This document shows positions 48,419-60,500 of a DNA stretch of 64,000 bases, in pieces. The notes below the pieces were generated by a model, which was not told the origin of the DNA, did not search any database, and saw only the letters and a list, made by a program, of their open reading frames with translations. How positions within the stretch are numbered: the stretch's first letter is position 1; each line of letters starts with the position of its first letter. This DNA is from Holacanthus passer (taxonomy: Eukaryota > Chordata > Actinopteri > Pomacanthidae). The position numbers were made by a program, and so were the translations under genes. Where the stretch lies: contig JAFREQ010000094.1 in NCBI GenBank assembly GCA_025331565.1, positions 806,001 through 870,000 on the forward strand, read 5' to 3'.

Positions 48419-48583
48419 TCATGCCATGGTTTCCTTTCCTGGGAGTCTCCTGTCGTTGAATGTGTGCATGTTAATGACCTCCTCTGTCTTAACGATGACG
48501 GGCGGCTGAGGCTTCTGTTTGAGACGGCGTTGGCACTTCAGAGACACGCGCAGCTCATCCATCATGGCGCTGCAGAAGGATCG
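48419..48583 (-). CDS. grik2: grik2 last coding exon (cytoplasmic tail)
   Basis: Codes 54 residues starting RSFCSAMMDELRVSLKCQRR, then VIVKTEEVINMHTFNDRRL and PGKETMA, with stop at 48,419-48,421. VKTE fits the known GluK2 SUMOylation site and ETMA the PDZ-binding end. This is the long (GluK2a-type) tail. Confidence 0.97.
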   Translation of the reverse strand, partial: RSFCSAMMDELRVSLKCQRRLKQKPQPPVIVKTEEVINMHTFNDRRLPGKETMA

Positions 48584-51500
48584 CTGCAGAAGGCGACAGG
48601 AAAGAGGGGGGAAAGTTACAGCTGGCACCATGCTGTCTGACACAATGCTCAAAACTATGCAACTCGACTGCAGAAATATAACAATTAGACGTGAGGATCG
48701 TTGCCAATGTGCATTTTATGATGGAGATTCTCGCCTACACAGCTGATGAAAATGTGTTTTTCTACACACAGCATGCATTCATTGATGAAATTTTGGTCCA
48801 GGATTAAAATACTTATACACACTTTAATTCTGTTCAGTTCTTTTTTTGTACAATATTGCTTCTGTGTTTGTGTTTTGTATTCAACGTAAGGTCAAAACTA
48901 CATGGAAGCCCAAACATTACACCCATATGTTGAAAATGAAAAACATACCATAAAAACAGTTCCAGACCAAAAGTGAACAAAATAATCTACACATACTGTA
49001 TTTTTGGCCATATAGTGAAGTCAGTCATATTTATAAAGCCCAAAATCACAAATTACAAAGGGCTTTACAATGCGTACATATAATGTGTCTCTCCTTTTAC
49101 TGATGGGTCACATAAGGAACTTGTTGTAGGAAATAGCTTTGTTAGATTTTATAGCTGATTCAGAGCTGCAGAAGACAATTAACAGCTGCTTTTACAGGCT
49201 ATCTAGCACTTCCTATTACGAGTTCACTCATGCATGTATAAAATTGGTGAAGTGGCCCTTTAATGTCTCCTTCACTGTAAAATTTGATAATCTGATAAAG
49301 CTATTGAGTAGTATCATCAACGAGCTGAAAATAGGGTAAGTATCACTGATAGTAGCGACGGATGATAGATTCAAATCAAAACTTAACACTGACTCATGTA
49401 AATATTCACGTAGATACGAAGTTGAGTTTCAACATTGGAAAGATTACATAAAGCGCAACCTCTCAATCTGATTCCTAAACAATATTTCTGGAAAAAAACA
49501 GGACGTCATTTAAAGACGCGTCCCAGATTTTTCCCTTTTCAGCTTTACAGTCACACAAACGTCTGAATGCCGTTTCAGAGCCTCTTACACTGCCTGGAAC
49601 TAAGAGAAACATTTGTAATGCCGGCTTGCAAGCAGAAAATAAAAAGAGTATTGAATAAAGGAAAAAATATCCACTTCAGCAGATTAAATCCAAAAACATT
49701 GGCACCTTCTTTAAAACCAATCAATCAGCCCCTGGCAGAGAGACACGTGTTATGTAACCTCTGTCAAATGAGCGTCTGTTGTCCCCGCGTTATGTACGTG
49801 GTGTGAAATCCTATAAAATGTCGATATGCTTGTGCACCGACGTTGCCAAGAGTATTTCCTATACGTTCGCTTTCTGATTATGCAAAAATCTAATTCAAAT
49901 TCTTAGAGGGTGTAGGAGGGGAGAAGATATAAAAGAGGAGGGAGAGCAGTAAAGTATGAAGCTATTATTTTTCCGTTTGTGTATGGGGCGTGGGTGTGTG
50001 AGATGGATATCTGGAGGTGGCTTACGCACCAGATACCTTTGTTTTTTTTCTCTCCGTATTTACATATATGTGTCTGGAGTATGAATGAGGTATTTTGTAT
50101 ACTCGGAAAGATGAGTGATTACAGAAAGAGAGAAGGGCAGGAAGGGGTGAGAGAGAAAGAAATGGTGGAGGGATGTGGATTAGAGTGATGGAGAAAAGAT
50201 GGAGAATGAGAGGGGTAAAAAAAAAAAAAAATAAATAAAAAAAGCTGGTGATGTTAAGGTGGAGGAGGTTGGCAGGGAAAGAAAATAGAGAAGGAGAGGC
50301 TTGTTGTCAGCATGTAAATTACTAGCACCTTGGCAGCCTGGAGACTGTGGCATTTGCAAATTATCTGAATATTGTGACCCAGTCTTGCGGCTCTTGATTA
50401 ATGACAGCTAAGATGAGTTTTGAAACATATGCACACCGTTAAAGGAGCCAGAAACTAATTACTATTGCAGTAAAGTAACAGGCCACTGCGCTGTGCTAAT
50501 TCTGTAGATGTAAATAATTAAAACGTGCTATCACCCGGACTTTCACAATTATCTGGAAACATCATGGTACGAGTTAAAGTGCACTAAAATACATACTCCA
50601 CGCTGCGTGATGAATCATGTGCACTCAGTACGAAAATAGAGCACAGATAGTCTGAAATATACTCGCTCTCTCTAGAAAGAAACATAACCAGAGGGGGGTG
50701 AAAAAAAAAAGCAGCAAACACGCCGCACTGCATCTCGAGATTAAAAGATAAGTTCACATTTTTTTTTTTCGAGTCTGTCTTAAAACACACATCTACATGT
50801 GCATTTAAAGAGATCTTGGTCGCTGAACTTGTTCCTCTAGTTCATACAGGCTGGGGCAGACATCCCATCCTGATGTGATTTCAAATTAAGATAAGAAGAC
50901 AAATCCATAGTCCTTCAAAGACAAATTGATAAATTGTGTTGTAAATTTCAACAGAGGTTAATATAAGGTGTTAGCAGTCGGAGTAAGACAAATCAAGTAG
51001 ATGCACTATCTACTAGAGTTACAGGACAAACTTATTTATTTTTCCGAGGAAACACAAGAAGTAATGTTGCACTAAAGAGAGTAACTTTGTGAAATGCCCA
51101 CTTGATTTGGCAAATTCAGATATTAGCTTCAACTCAGGGGATCTATGGGCAGTGGTCAGTGATTCACATACATATAGGTGAGTGAGTATTGTTTTGAGAC
51201 AGACTTGAAAAATGTGAACTCATCCCAAACTGATTCCCAATCCTGCAAATAAGATTAACAAACATGAAAACTAAAAGCAAAGTGTACAACACAATATGCA
51301 TGTAAATTTAGGGATGCGTGATGAATGAGAGAACACAAAATGAAACCTAGTTTAAGTAAAAGAAATTGTACACAGAAACAACAGTCTTTAAGAATACATA
51401 GCAAAAGTTTTAGACAACCCTGTGGTACCTTCTCCAGCTGAGCGTTCTGCTTAGACTTATAAAGGACCTCCCCCACAGCCACGAACACTGACAGCACCAG

Positions 51501-54500
51501 TCCCGCAGCCAGCACGATGAAGATCCCGCCGATGTTCTGCACCCCCAGAGCGCTGGCCTCTTTGCTCTCCTCCTCGGGACAGCCGTTCCCTCTCCACCAC
51601 TTCTCCTTCATCATGTGCAGCTTGCCTTCCTCCTGCAGCTGCAGAATGGCTATCGTGATCTTGTCTCTGTACGGAGAGCCTGCGAGGGGGGAAAAACACA
51701 GCGTGAAACGAGTGAACGCGGATAATAGCCAGATATGGAATAAAAAAAAAAAATAATGTTAGAGAAGTCATGCTTGAGTGGGTGTGTGTATAAGTGTTGT
51801 AGGTGTATGAAACACACTCTTGCATGTGATCATATAACCTGTCATGTTATTGTTGGCTGCTTAGAGGGAGTTTTTTTGTAAGTCCTTCTTCAAATCCCAC
51901 TAATCCCTATATTCACAGAGTGATTCCAGAATTCTAACTCCTCTCTGCAGTGTGTGAATTATAATGCACAGGGAGTTGGCAACAAAGACTTGGCTTTGTG
52001 GAGCAGAGCTGCTGTTGATTTTGACGAATTAGCTGCTGTTTGCACATGCTTTCATATGCCATAAATGGCGCGTATAAACAGGAAAAACAAGAGGAGCCCA
52101 GTGGGGTGTACATTACAGGGGTGCATGTGTGGTTGGGATTATATGTGTATATCAGAGATAGGGCTGCTCTATCAGTGTGTTTTTATGCATTTTAATGTCA
52201 TGATGAGTAACAGAACCCAAATCCACAGACAGTGGGAAGGCGCCAGAATTAGCGACAAGGCATTAAGGCGCAGCGGGTGCTGGGGTGATCAAAGGAGGAG
52301 TAATCGTTGCGGAGGACCCGAGTGGGGTCGCGTTCTTCTCCCATCCACAGCGCTTGTGACACAACACACGGCCGATCGAGGCGCAGCGAGCACACTCTGC
52401 CCCAACCAGGCCGAGGAAGATTAATACTTACTGTGAGCGTTCATGTTTCATTTATAAACTGCTTTAAAAGCTTGTTAGTGCAGTTATGTGATTATAGAAG
52501 GCATACATAATGACGCCCGGTTGTACTTTTCCATTTCCATTTTCGGGCTCACACGCTTATTCAGAGTGACTTAAAGAGGTGAAACAGTAGTAAAATGTGA
52601 ATTTTTTATAATGCCGACATAATAGAAATTATTTCACCAACATGTGGGAACATTTTGTGCCTAAACTCCGGGGGAAATGAACTCAAAATGGCCCCAGGTA
52701 GCAGATAGCATCACTTTGTCTGTTGCTCTCATACAGTTTTGCCTGTCAGCCCCTTTGGTTGATTCCCTCTCTGTCTCATCTATCATTTATCTATTGCCAT
52801 CCATCATCCTTTCATCTTCATGTCTCTGTGTATTTAGACTGACAAAGGGGACATTAATACAAAAACGGTAATTTACACAAAGTGCTGCTGATTTTCTTAC
52901 AGCGTATTAGTGTTTGCTCCTTTGATCACAAAGAGTCTTCTAACTCTGAGAGTACTTGTGCTTTTCTTTGTGACATAAAGTGCATGCATCCATTCATTCT
53001 GCGCATATACAGGATATAAATATATATATATATATATATATGCCGCTCTGAACACGCAGAGCAGAGGTGTGTATGCATGTGCACGTGCATGAGAAAAGCA
53101 TATGCTTGCTTCATTTGAAGATGAGAGATCTATCAAGTATCCGAGTCCCCTGATTCTGGCTGCGCTCATATTTCAAATGATTAATGATGGCCTAACAAAG
53201 CAGGCCTTGGATAAATGCTAATAGGATGGGTCCTTAGAGAGGAGGATATGGAGAGCGGGGCCCGGGCGAATGGAAAAGCGCTGCGCTTGACACACTGTGC
53301 ATACACAACTACCTGACAGATGTTCAACACCGGAGGACATCCATCACTCCCACGCTGTCTGGCCTCAAGTATTAATGTGATCACAGTTTAAGTCGATAGC
53401 TTTAGATGACGCATTTCCGTTTTGGGAACGGGACGCGTGAAAACCGACAAGCACTAAGAGGTTAAGACTTATTATGCGGCTTGCTCGGGTTTATTGCCGT
53501 AACAGCTCTACAGGGAATGTGATGCTAAACAGTGTTGAGCAGGGCAAAAGTTATAGGCTAGAGGTTGACATGAAGGCTGAGGACTTCATCAGTGGTGGAG
53601 AAGTATTCAGAGACTCTGCTACAAGTCCTGCATTTCAATTTCCACTTCACGAAAGTATGAAAGTATAATCAGGAAAATTGACTTACAAGTATTAAAAGTG
53701 AAAATGTGCATGTGTCAATCTGTAAACAGGATTGTTGTTGTAGTTGGTTGAGGTGGAACTAATTTTTAACCATTTTGACTGCAACTAATGATTAATTTAA
53801 TTATGGATTAATCAGCTGAATATTTTCTTGATTGTATGATTGGTTTGAAATTCAGAAAATATTGAGAAATGCCATCATAGTTAAACAAGTGACACATTTG
53901 CATTACTGATTTTGTCCAATCAATGGTACAAAATTACTGAAAGAATTAAAAGGAAATCCTCAAATTTCAAAGGCATTTTTGCATGAAAAATACATTTTCT
54001 GTCGATCAATCACTTGAACTAATTATTTCAGCTCTACATGTCTGTCCTGGTGGTGACTCATTTTTAAAGCATCATGTTTTCTAAACACTCCATATAATTT
54101 GCATGGAAAGCCATCATTTATAAAGTTACTATATTTGCCTAATAAATGTAGTGGAGTAAAAATGATGATATTTTCCTCTGAATATCAAGTGGAGTAGAAA
54201 ATAGCATAAAATGGAAGCAAAGTTCTCGCACCTCAAATTTGTACTTAAATACAGTACTTTAGTAAAGTACTTAGTTACATTCCACCACTGCTCCTCGTGG
54301 TGAAACAAGATGACATGAAATATTCCCATTCTTCCACGACGACTACTGGCAGAACTAGCTTTGAATTAATGAAGCAATTAACTATCTCAAGACCTCTTCT
54401 ATCACAGAAGAAACATTTTAAAGGCTGTGATCAGCTTTACTTCTAAAATACTGAGCAATGAAAGTCAGGATTAGAGACTGAAATGACTTAGTGGGCAGTA

Positions 54501-57500
54501 ATAACTTTGAAAGGGGACATTTTTTAATCATTATTTTTTATGCATTAAAATGCTAAACCACTTATCGCTGAATTAAAGTGATTTGGGATATATTTAGAAG
54601 TCCTATATTTCACACACTATATTAACACATGAATGAAAACAGAACCGATCCACGTGCTAGCTCTGTGTGTCCATCTCAAAGGCATCAGTGTAAGTACTTG
54701 TGCACTTACGCAGCCCCAGCGGGACTATATTTCACAGCATCACCTCGGCTTTGTTACAGCCAACGCAATCACGGCATCCCTGCAGATCCATAAATGCCCC
54801 ATACTCATCAGCGGTAGCCGGATCCAGATGTGGATGGCCAGAATGACTCCTCCATATTTTGATGGCCTTCATATCACTGATGATAGATGCGGCTATTACA
54901 GCTGGTTGCAGTGCTCTCTGTGGCCTCGTCATGACCACTCTAACCTCCGTGACACTGGGATTGGAGCCATCGCCGGCTTTCAGCTAGGGTCCCCTGGAGT
55001 GCCAGGGTTGTAAGTTGCATGTTTATTAACCCTGACAGAGACTGTTTGATATGCAGCAAAACTGCTCTCATAAAACAGGAAGTGGAAAGTTGCAGATTTA
55101 TGATAGAATTTGCAAAAAGAAGAGATTGCTTCTGATGGGTTTTGCTCCTCTGCTTCATCATAGGATAATGGCACTTTAAAATGTCAGAATACTAATTTTT
55201 GACTGGAGTTGGGTCAAATAAGAAGCTGAAAAAAACATTCTCAGTGCTCTTTTTATACTCTTTGAAGTGCCGTGTTGTTGTGGTTTAATGCTCAGATACA
55301 ATTCAGACGGTGTCAAGAAAGTCACAGGGAATTGCACTAAATTGACTTTCGGCTCGCTTTCTGTGATTGTTTCACTGTCTTACACTCCAAAGTACGCTAA
55401 AACATACCATTAAAAGTGTTTCTGAACGTTGTTTAACCCAGGTTTGCTTCTCTCACTCTATAAATAATCCTGTGAGAAAATCATTATGGCTGGAAAAAAC
55501 CCACACTTGGTGAGGCAGAGCTCGAACGGAGCCTGTTCCTTGAGCCCCGGGCACTTTTTAACCTTATCCATAAATTCAACCATTCGCTTTTGATTAAGCT
55601 AAACCTTTTACACCTCACGCTGTTGAACCATTATACCTGCAACCCCATCAATAAAGGTCAACCTTTCCACTCTCAGAGCGTATCCATCATCCACACTATA
55701 TAGCTTTACCTGTCACATTGTATCCGTAGTATCTCTCTCTGGCCTAAAGCTTTTTTTTTTTATAACACAGCACAAAGACGCACAGAGGTTCCAGGTTATT
55801 TACCCATAGGTGTTCCCACTCCGTATGCTTTGGAGTCTATGAGGCCTCCGATCTGCGTGAGGTTACAGTTGCGCTGGGTGACAAACTCGATGGTGGTGGA
55901 CTCCATGAGGAAGGCGTAGTCCGAGGTCAGGACGCGCTGGATGCCCTCCTCCACGTTCTTGACCATCACGGATTGCCTCCTGCTGTTCATGAACTCCCAC
56001 ATCTTGTCGTAGGTGGAGATTTTTGTTTTCTAGAAGATACCAGAGAGGAGAAGAGGAATGAGGTTGGTGGCGGTGTTAGCCACATTTTGTTTCAGTTTGT
56101 AACTTTCCATTATGGAGGCTATTTGTTTAATGTTGTTGCAAAATGCATTTACCAAAATTATGAGATGCAAAAGTACACTGAAAAAAGTTATAATCCTATA
56201 ATTTTCATGCAATCCAGTTTATAGATACTATGCATGATCTGACTTTTCAATGTATTTACACTGGATTTTTTGTTTGTTTGTGTTTAATAGTTTAATCTAT
56301 CATTTCCTTGCTGAATTCAAATTGCCAACCTTCGTATGAGGGATCCAAAGGAAGCGATGCACGTATATAATCAGGCATTTATGTTTTTAATTTTAGCTCA
56401 TTTATGACAGACTCAACATCATATCATGTCTGTGTTAAATCAGTGCCACATTTCCTCCTGCTGCTAGTTCACCTTAAAAGTGTTCAACTGGGCGTGGCTT
56501 TTACTGTGAAGCCGTCCAAGGCAATTCAACGTGTTTGTCACCAAGGTCGGCTCTAACTGCGATCGTTCATCAAAAAATGCATCCACGAAACGGGACATGG
56601 TCGTTTTCAACATTTTTTGACAGCGGATCATTTTTAAGTATCGCAGGGTGTAATGGAAGAAGGAGTGGCCAAGGTGAGCTGCTGGATGAGGAGCTGCAGA
56701 GGACGGGCTGCACACCTCCTCAGAGAGGTAACCAGCTCCTTTGTTTGGAAAGTCGCTTGGACTGTGTGCAGCAGGAAAATTATGGTTGCAATTATTATTG
56801 ACTGAGTTTGTTTGGCTGCGCAGTAAACAGATACAACAGTTGCTCTTGTGTTGCTTTTATGGCAAAATAGCTCAAAGAGTGTTTGTATAAAACCACATTT
56901 GCTGTTACCACCAGCAACCACGGGTGTCGCCAATTCAATTGGGACCAAAATCTTACGGGTTATAACTTTAATTAGTGAGATAGACAGATTCCCCATAAAG
57001 CCGCCCCATAAAGATCCTGGCGGACCCAGCTACCTTGAAGAAGGTCATGGTGGCACCGTCCTCCACCACCCCGTACAGGATTTTAGTTTGCTTGGCCAGG
57101 TCGTCGGCTGAGTCAATGGGCGACTCCATCCTCTCCACAGTGAGGAACGCAGCCAAGTTGGCTGTGTATGAGGAAATGATGATGAGGGTGAAGAACCACC
57201 AGATGCCTCCCACTATCCGAGTTGACAGGGCCTTGGGCATGAGTTCTGAGCCTGGTGTGAGGGAGGTGGTAGGAGTGAATGTTACACTGCAAATGTATTC
57301 ATCTCAGCAAATCCTCATTACGATTCTAATCTTGTTATTCATTTGTAAAGTTTATTTTTAACATGTGAAAAACAAGATAAGATGAGTTCCTTTAAAGACA
57401 GTCAGACTTGTTTCAAGAACTCTCTTTTCAGCTCAGGCAGATGCGCCACTCGCTTCAAGACGAAATCTCTTGAGAGAGCTCTCAAAGCAAGATGATTGTC

Positions 57501-60500
57501 GGATTTCAAACAAGTGAAATTATCTTGTCTCAGTCATAAGTGAGAGCTTCAAATAATGCAGGTGACTCAGACGAACACTATTTAAAAATGTCTCCTGAGA
57601 CCGAGGTGTTTTGCATAAATCAATCATATCAAATCAAACACATTCAATATTGATCGTTCAGAACAGCGTGGAGAAGTGACAGGCTGTTTGGGCCAGAGAG
57701 TCATGTACCCAAGGTAACCTCACATCCTGACTCCACACCCCACTGACCTCTAGGTGCTGATGGGCCAAGGGCAAGAGGAGAGGACGCTGGCTATTATAGT
57801 CCTATCATTACTATGATAAAGAGCATATTTAATCGACTGTATATTGTCAAAAAATCTCACCTCAATCATTGATACACATTTCTTCAAATTGTAAACTGTA
57901 ATTCAGTGTGTTAAAACAAAGGTAATTCAATTTACTCAAGCTGCATAATAGCTGCTCAAGTCTGTCCCGCTCAAATACACACGTAGGTTTATTATATGTT
58001 CATATGAGCTAAGTTAATTACATTAAATAAACATTACATGCACATTAACGCACGCTACGTTCTTTCTTCCTAGCCAGGAAACCCTCAGAAGTCTCTCTCT
58101 GTTGCCGCTGGCTTGGATAAAACAACCCAACCCTCAGAGACAGTGGGATACAGAGAGCTCCAGCTCCACAGAGCAACAGCAGCCACAGGCTGAGGCAACT
58201 ACCTTGCTGCATGAGAGCCCCAACTCCAAACCAGAAACTATTGAGCAGCGTAAAATTGTTTTCCACTACATCCGAGTCTGGGTTGCACGGGTGCGGGTTG
58301 TACCACTCATAAGGGCTAAACCTATAAAAGGAGAGAGAGAGAGAGAGATATGTCAGCACAAAGCAAAGAGCAGCACGTTCCCTGGTGCAGATTAAACGGC
58401 ACATAAAACATAAATTTTAAAACCATTGTGAGCAGGAACAAAGGGAATGTAAATGTGTAGGAATTCGGTGTTGTGGCCTCAGGGTCAGAGCTTCTGCGGA
58501 GACCAAAGCAAATCATTCTGGCTTTCGCAGAGATCAACTTATTGGCATATTCAAATGCCATCAGTTTATTGTGAGAACAGATCAATAGGCTGGAATAACA
58601 CTGTCACTGGTGATAATGTCCCAGAGCGTGATGATCTGTGGAGCTCATTTGGATTCACTGACTCAGGAGTCTTTATGTGATTCCCGGAGCAACTGCAATC
58701 ACAGTTAGTCTGCTGATGCCACATCCTCCTCACACCCCCAACATGGCAACACGGGACCGTTCTTCATCTCTCTCCTGGTTTCCCAGCAGCCATCTCCGCT
58801 CTTCCTCTCCCTGGCTCATTTTCTTTTCTCACACTCCCGTCACACCTTCACCTCTTTTCCCCATCCCCAACCCAACACCCACACCTCATTTCCCACCTGC
58901 CCCGATTGCCTCGCTTCCCCTATAAACCTCCCCCTTTCACCTCCTGCCGGCTGCCTCGGCTGATTGTCAGCGTCTTCGGGTCAGTTGTGGACATTTCTCA
59001 TTTATTATCCTAAGCAAAAGTGGCATTGCATTAGCGCAGGGTGATTAGGTTAGCGTTAAGCATCAGGATCTGATTGAGTTTGTGCTGAAGTAGGTGATAG
59101 AGGGAACATTGCTTATGCAGTGTTGAGGGGCCCATCAGGTGAGGTGGTTTAGGAGCTTTTCCACCCCAACATGCCGCATGCTAATAAGCCTGGGTGCCGA
59201 GTCTTAAAGGCTCAAACTGCAAAGAAATGTGATGCCATTTGTCAGCTGCACTTTTAGAGACGCACTGGGACATAGTATATATATACACACACAGTGTTTA
59301 CATGATACAGAGCAGCATTTCACATTACCAAACCAAATGTTATGAGATGGCTTTTTTATGGCAGCACTATTTGCCACAGCGGCTGCACGACTGCTGTAGA
59401 TCTGCATACAGATATGTCATTTGATCTTTCTTTGTTGTTGCGGTGGCCTAATTAAAAATCTTATTTTACAAGCCTTGTGAACGTGGCAACATTTTTGTCA
59501 TATTGTCATACATTTCCGACGCATTCCTCCTTGAGATTCCTCCTCGTGGACGCGGCTGTGATGACACACTATAATTCTTCCTGTCAGCCTCATCAGGATA
59601 TCTGATTTGCAGGAATGTCAACGAGCTCGGTCTCCTTGAAACCACAGGCGACTGAAACGGCACGGTGGCCTTGCGGAGCCGCGGCGTGTGCGCTCGCATG
59701 CGTTCGGATGTGTGTATATGGTTTTACGACCGTGTGTATCAAGCCTCTGGCGTGTAAATGTTTGCCCGTGTAGCCCTATAGCTGTGTGGGTGTGCACTTG
59801 AGCAACTGTGCATTTGCATTGGCTCAATCAAATCCATCTCAAAGTCAAATATTTGCTGTAATGATTTATTTATGTTGTTAGACATTATATATAATGTTGA
59901 GCCGCGGCCTGAGGCCAACTGTGGGCGAAATCCGATATGCGTCGTAGGTCTGGAGGTGTGAATCTGTGTGAATCCATACAACACACTGATTGGATTGTGT
60001 TTGTCCCCCGTCAGTGTCTACATGTGTCTTCTGTATGCACCAGGCCCGTTGGCTCCTCTGTATGACCTTTGCCTGCAGACGGCCCGTATTCCTGCGGGCC
60101 GTGTTCTGCACACCGATCACCAGGAAGAAGACGATGTGGAACATGCGGACGTAAGGTCACCTCCTCACACCGAGCACGGGGGACATGTCAAATTGCACAC
60201 AGAATTCTAAAAAGATTCTTCCCCCCTCGCTCTCTCTCTCTCTCCGTCTCCAGTTCCTCTCCTCCTTCGTCCGTCCCCGACCACAACAACACAACACGCT
60301 CCCCCCATTAACTGTCTGTTGGATTCAATTACTCTGGCTGGCATTATAGATCTGCTGCCTTTCTCCTCTCGGGCCAAGTGAAGAGGCCGCGTTGGGGGCT
60401 GTTATAATCATAGTCGTCCGGGACTTGGACTGCAAAACTGCAACAGCCTGTAATTACATGTAAACATGTTATAATGCAATTTAAATCATCCATTCTTCTT

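Larger units (their letters stand above)
48584..51428 (-). other. grik2 intron (2.85 kb)
   Basis: No alternative tail exon recognised. Bases 49,015-49,075 carry TTTATAAAGCCCAAAATCAC and GGGCTTTACAAT, a phrase common in fish repeats. Bases 50,300-50,575 look like a conserved non-coding element. Confidence 0.65.
51680..55803 (-). other. grik2 intron (4.1 kb)
   Basis: Contains an AT dinucleotide tract at 53,018-53,042 and a composite inverted-repeat element at 53,590-54,290. No coding exon recognised. Confidence 0.7.

Noticed and set aside
54633..55013. 126-codon open frame in a grik2 intron
   Set aside because: No domain similarity, crosses ordinary intronic sequence and lies antisense to grik2.
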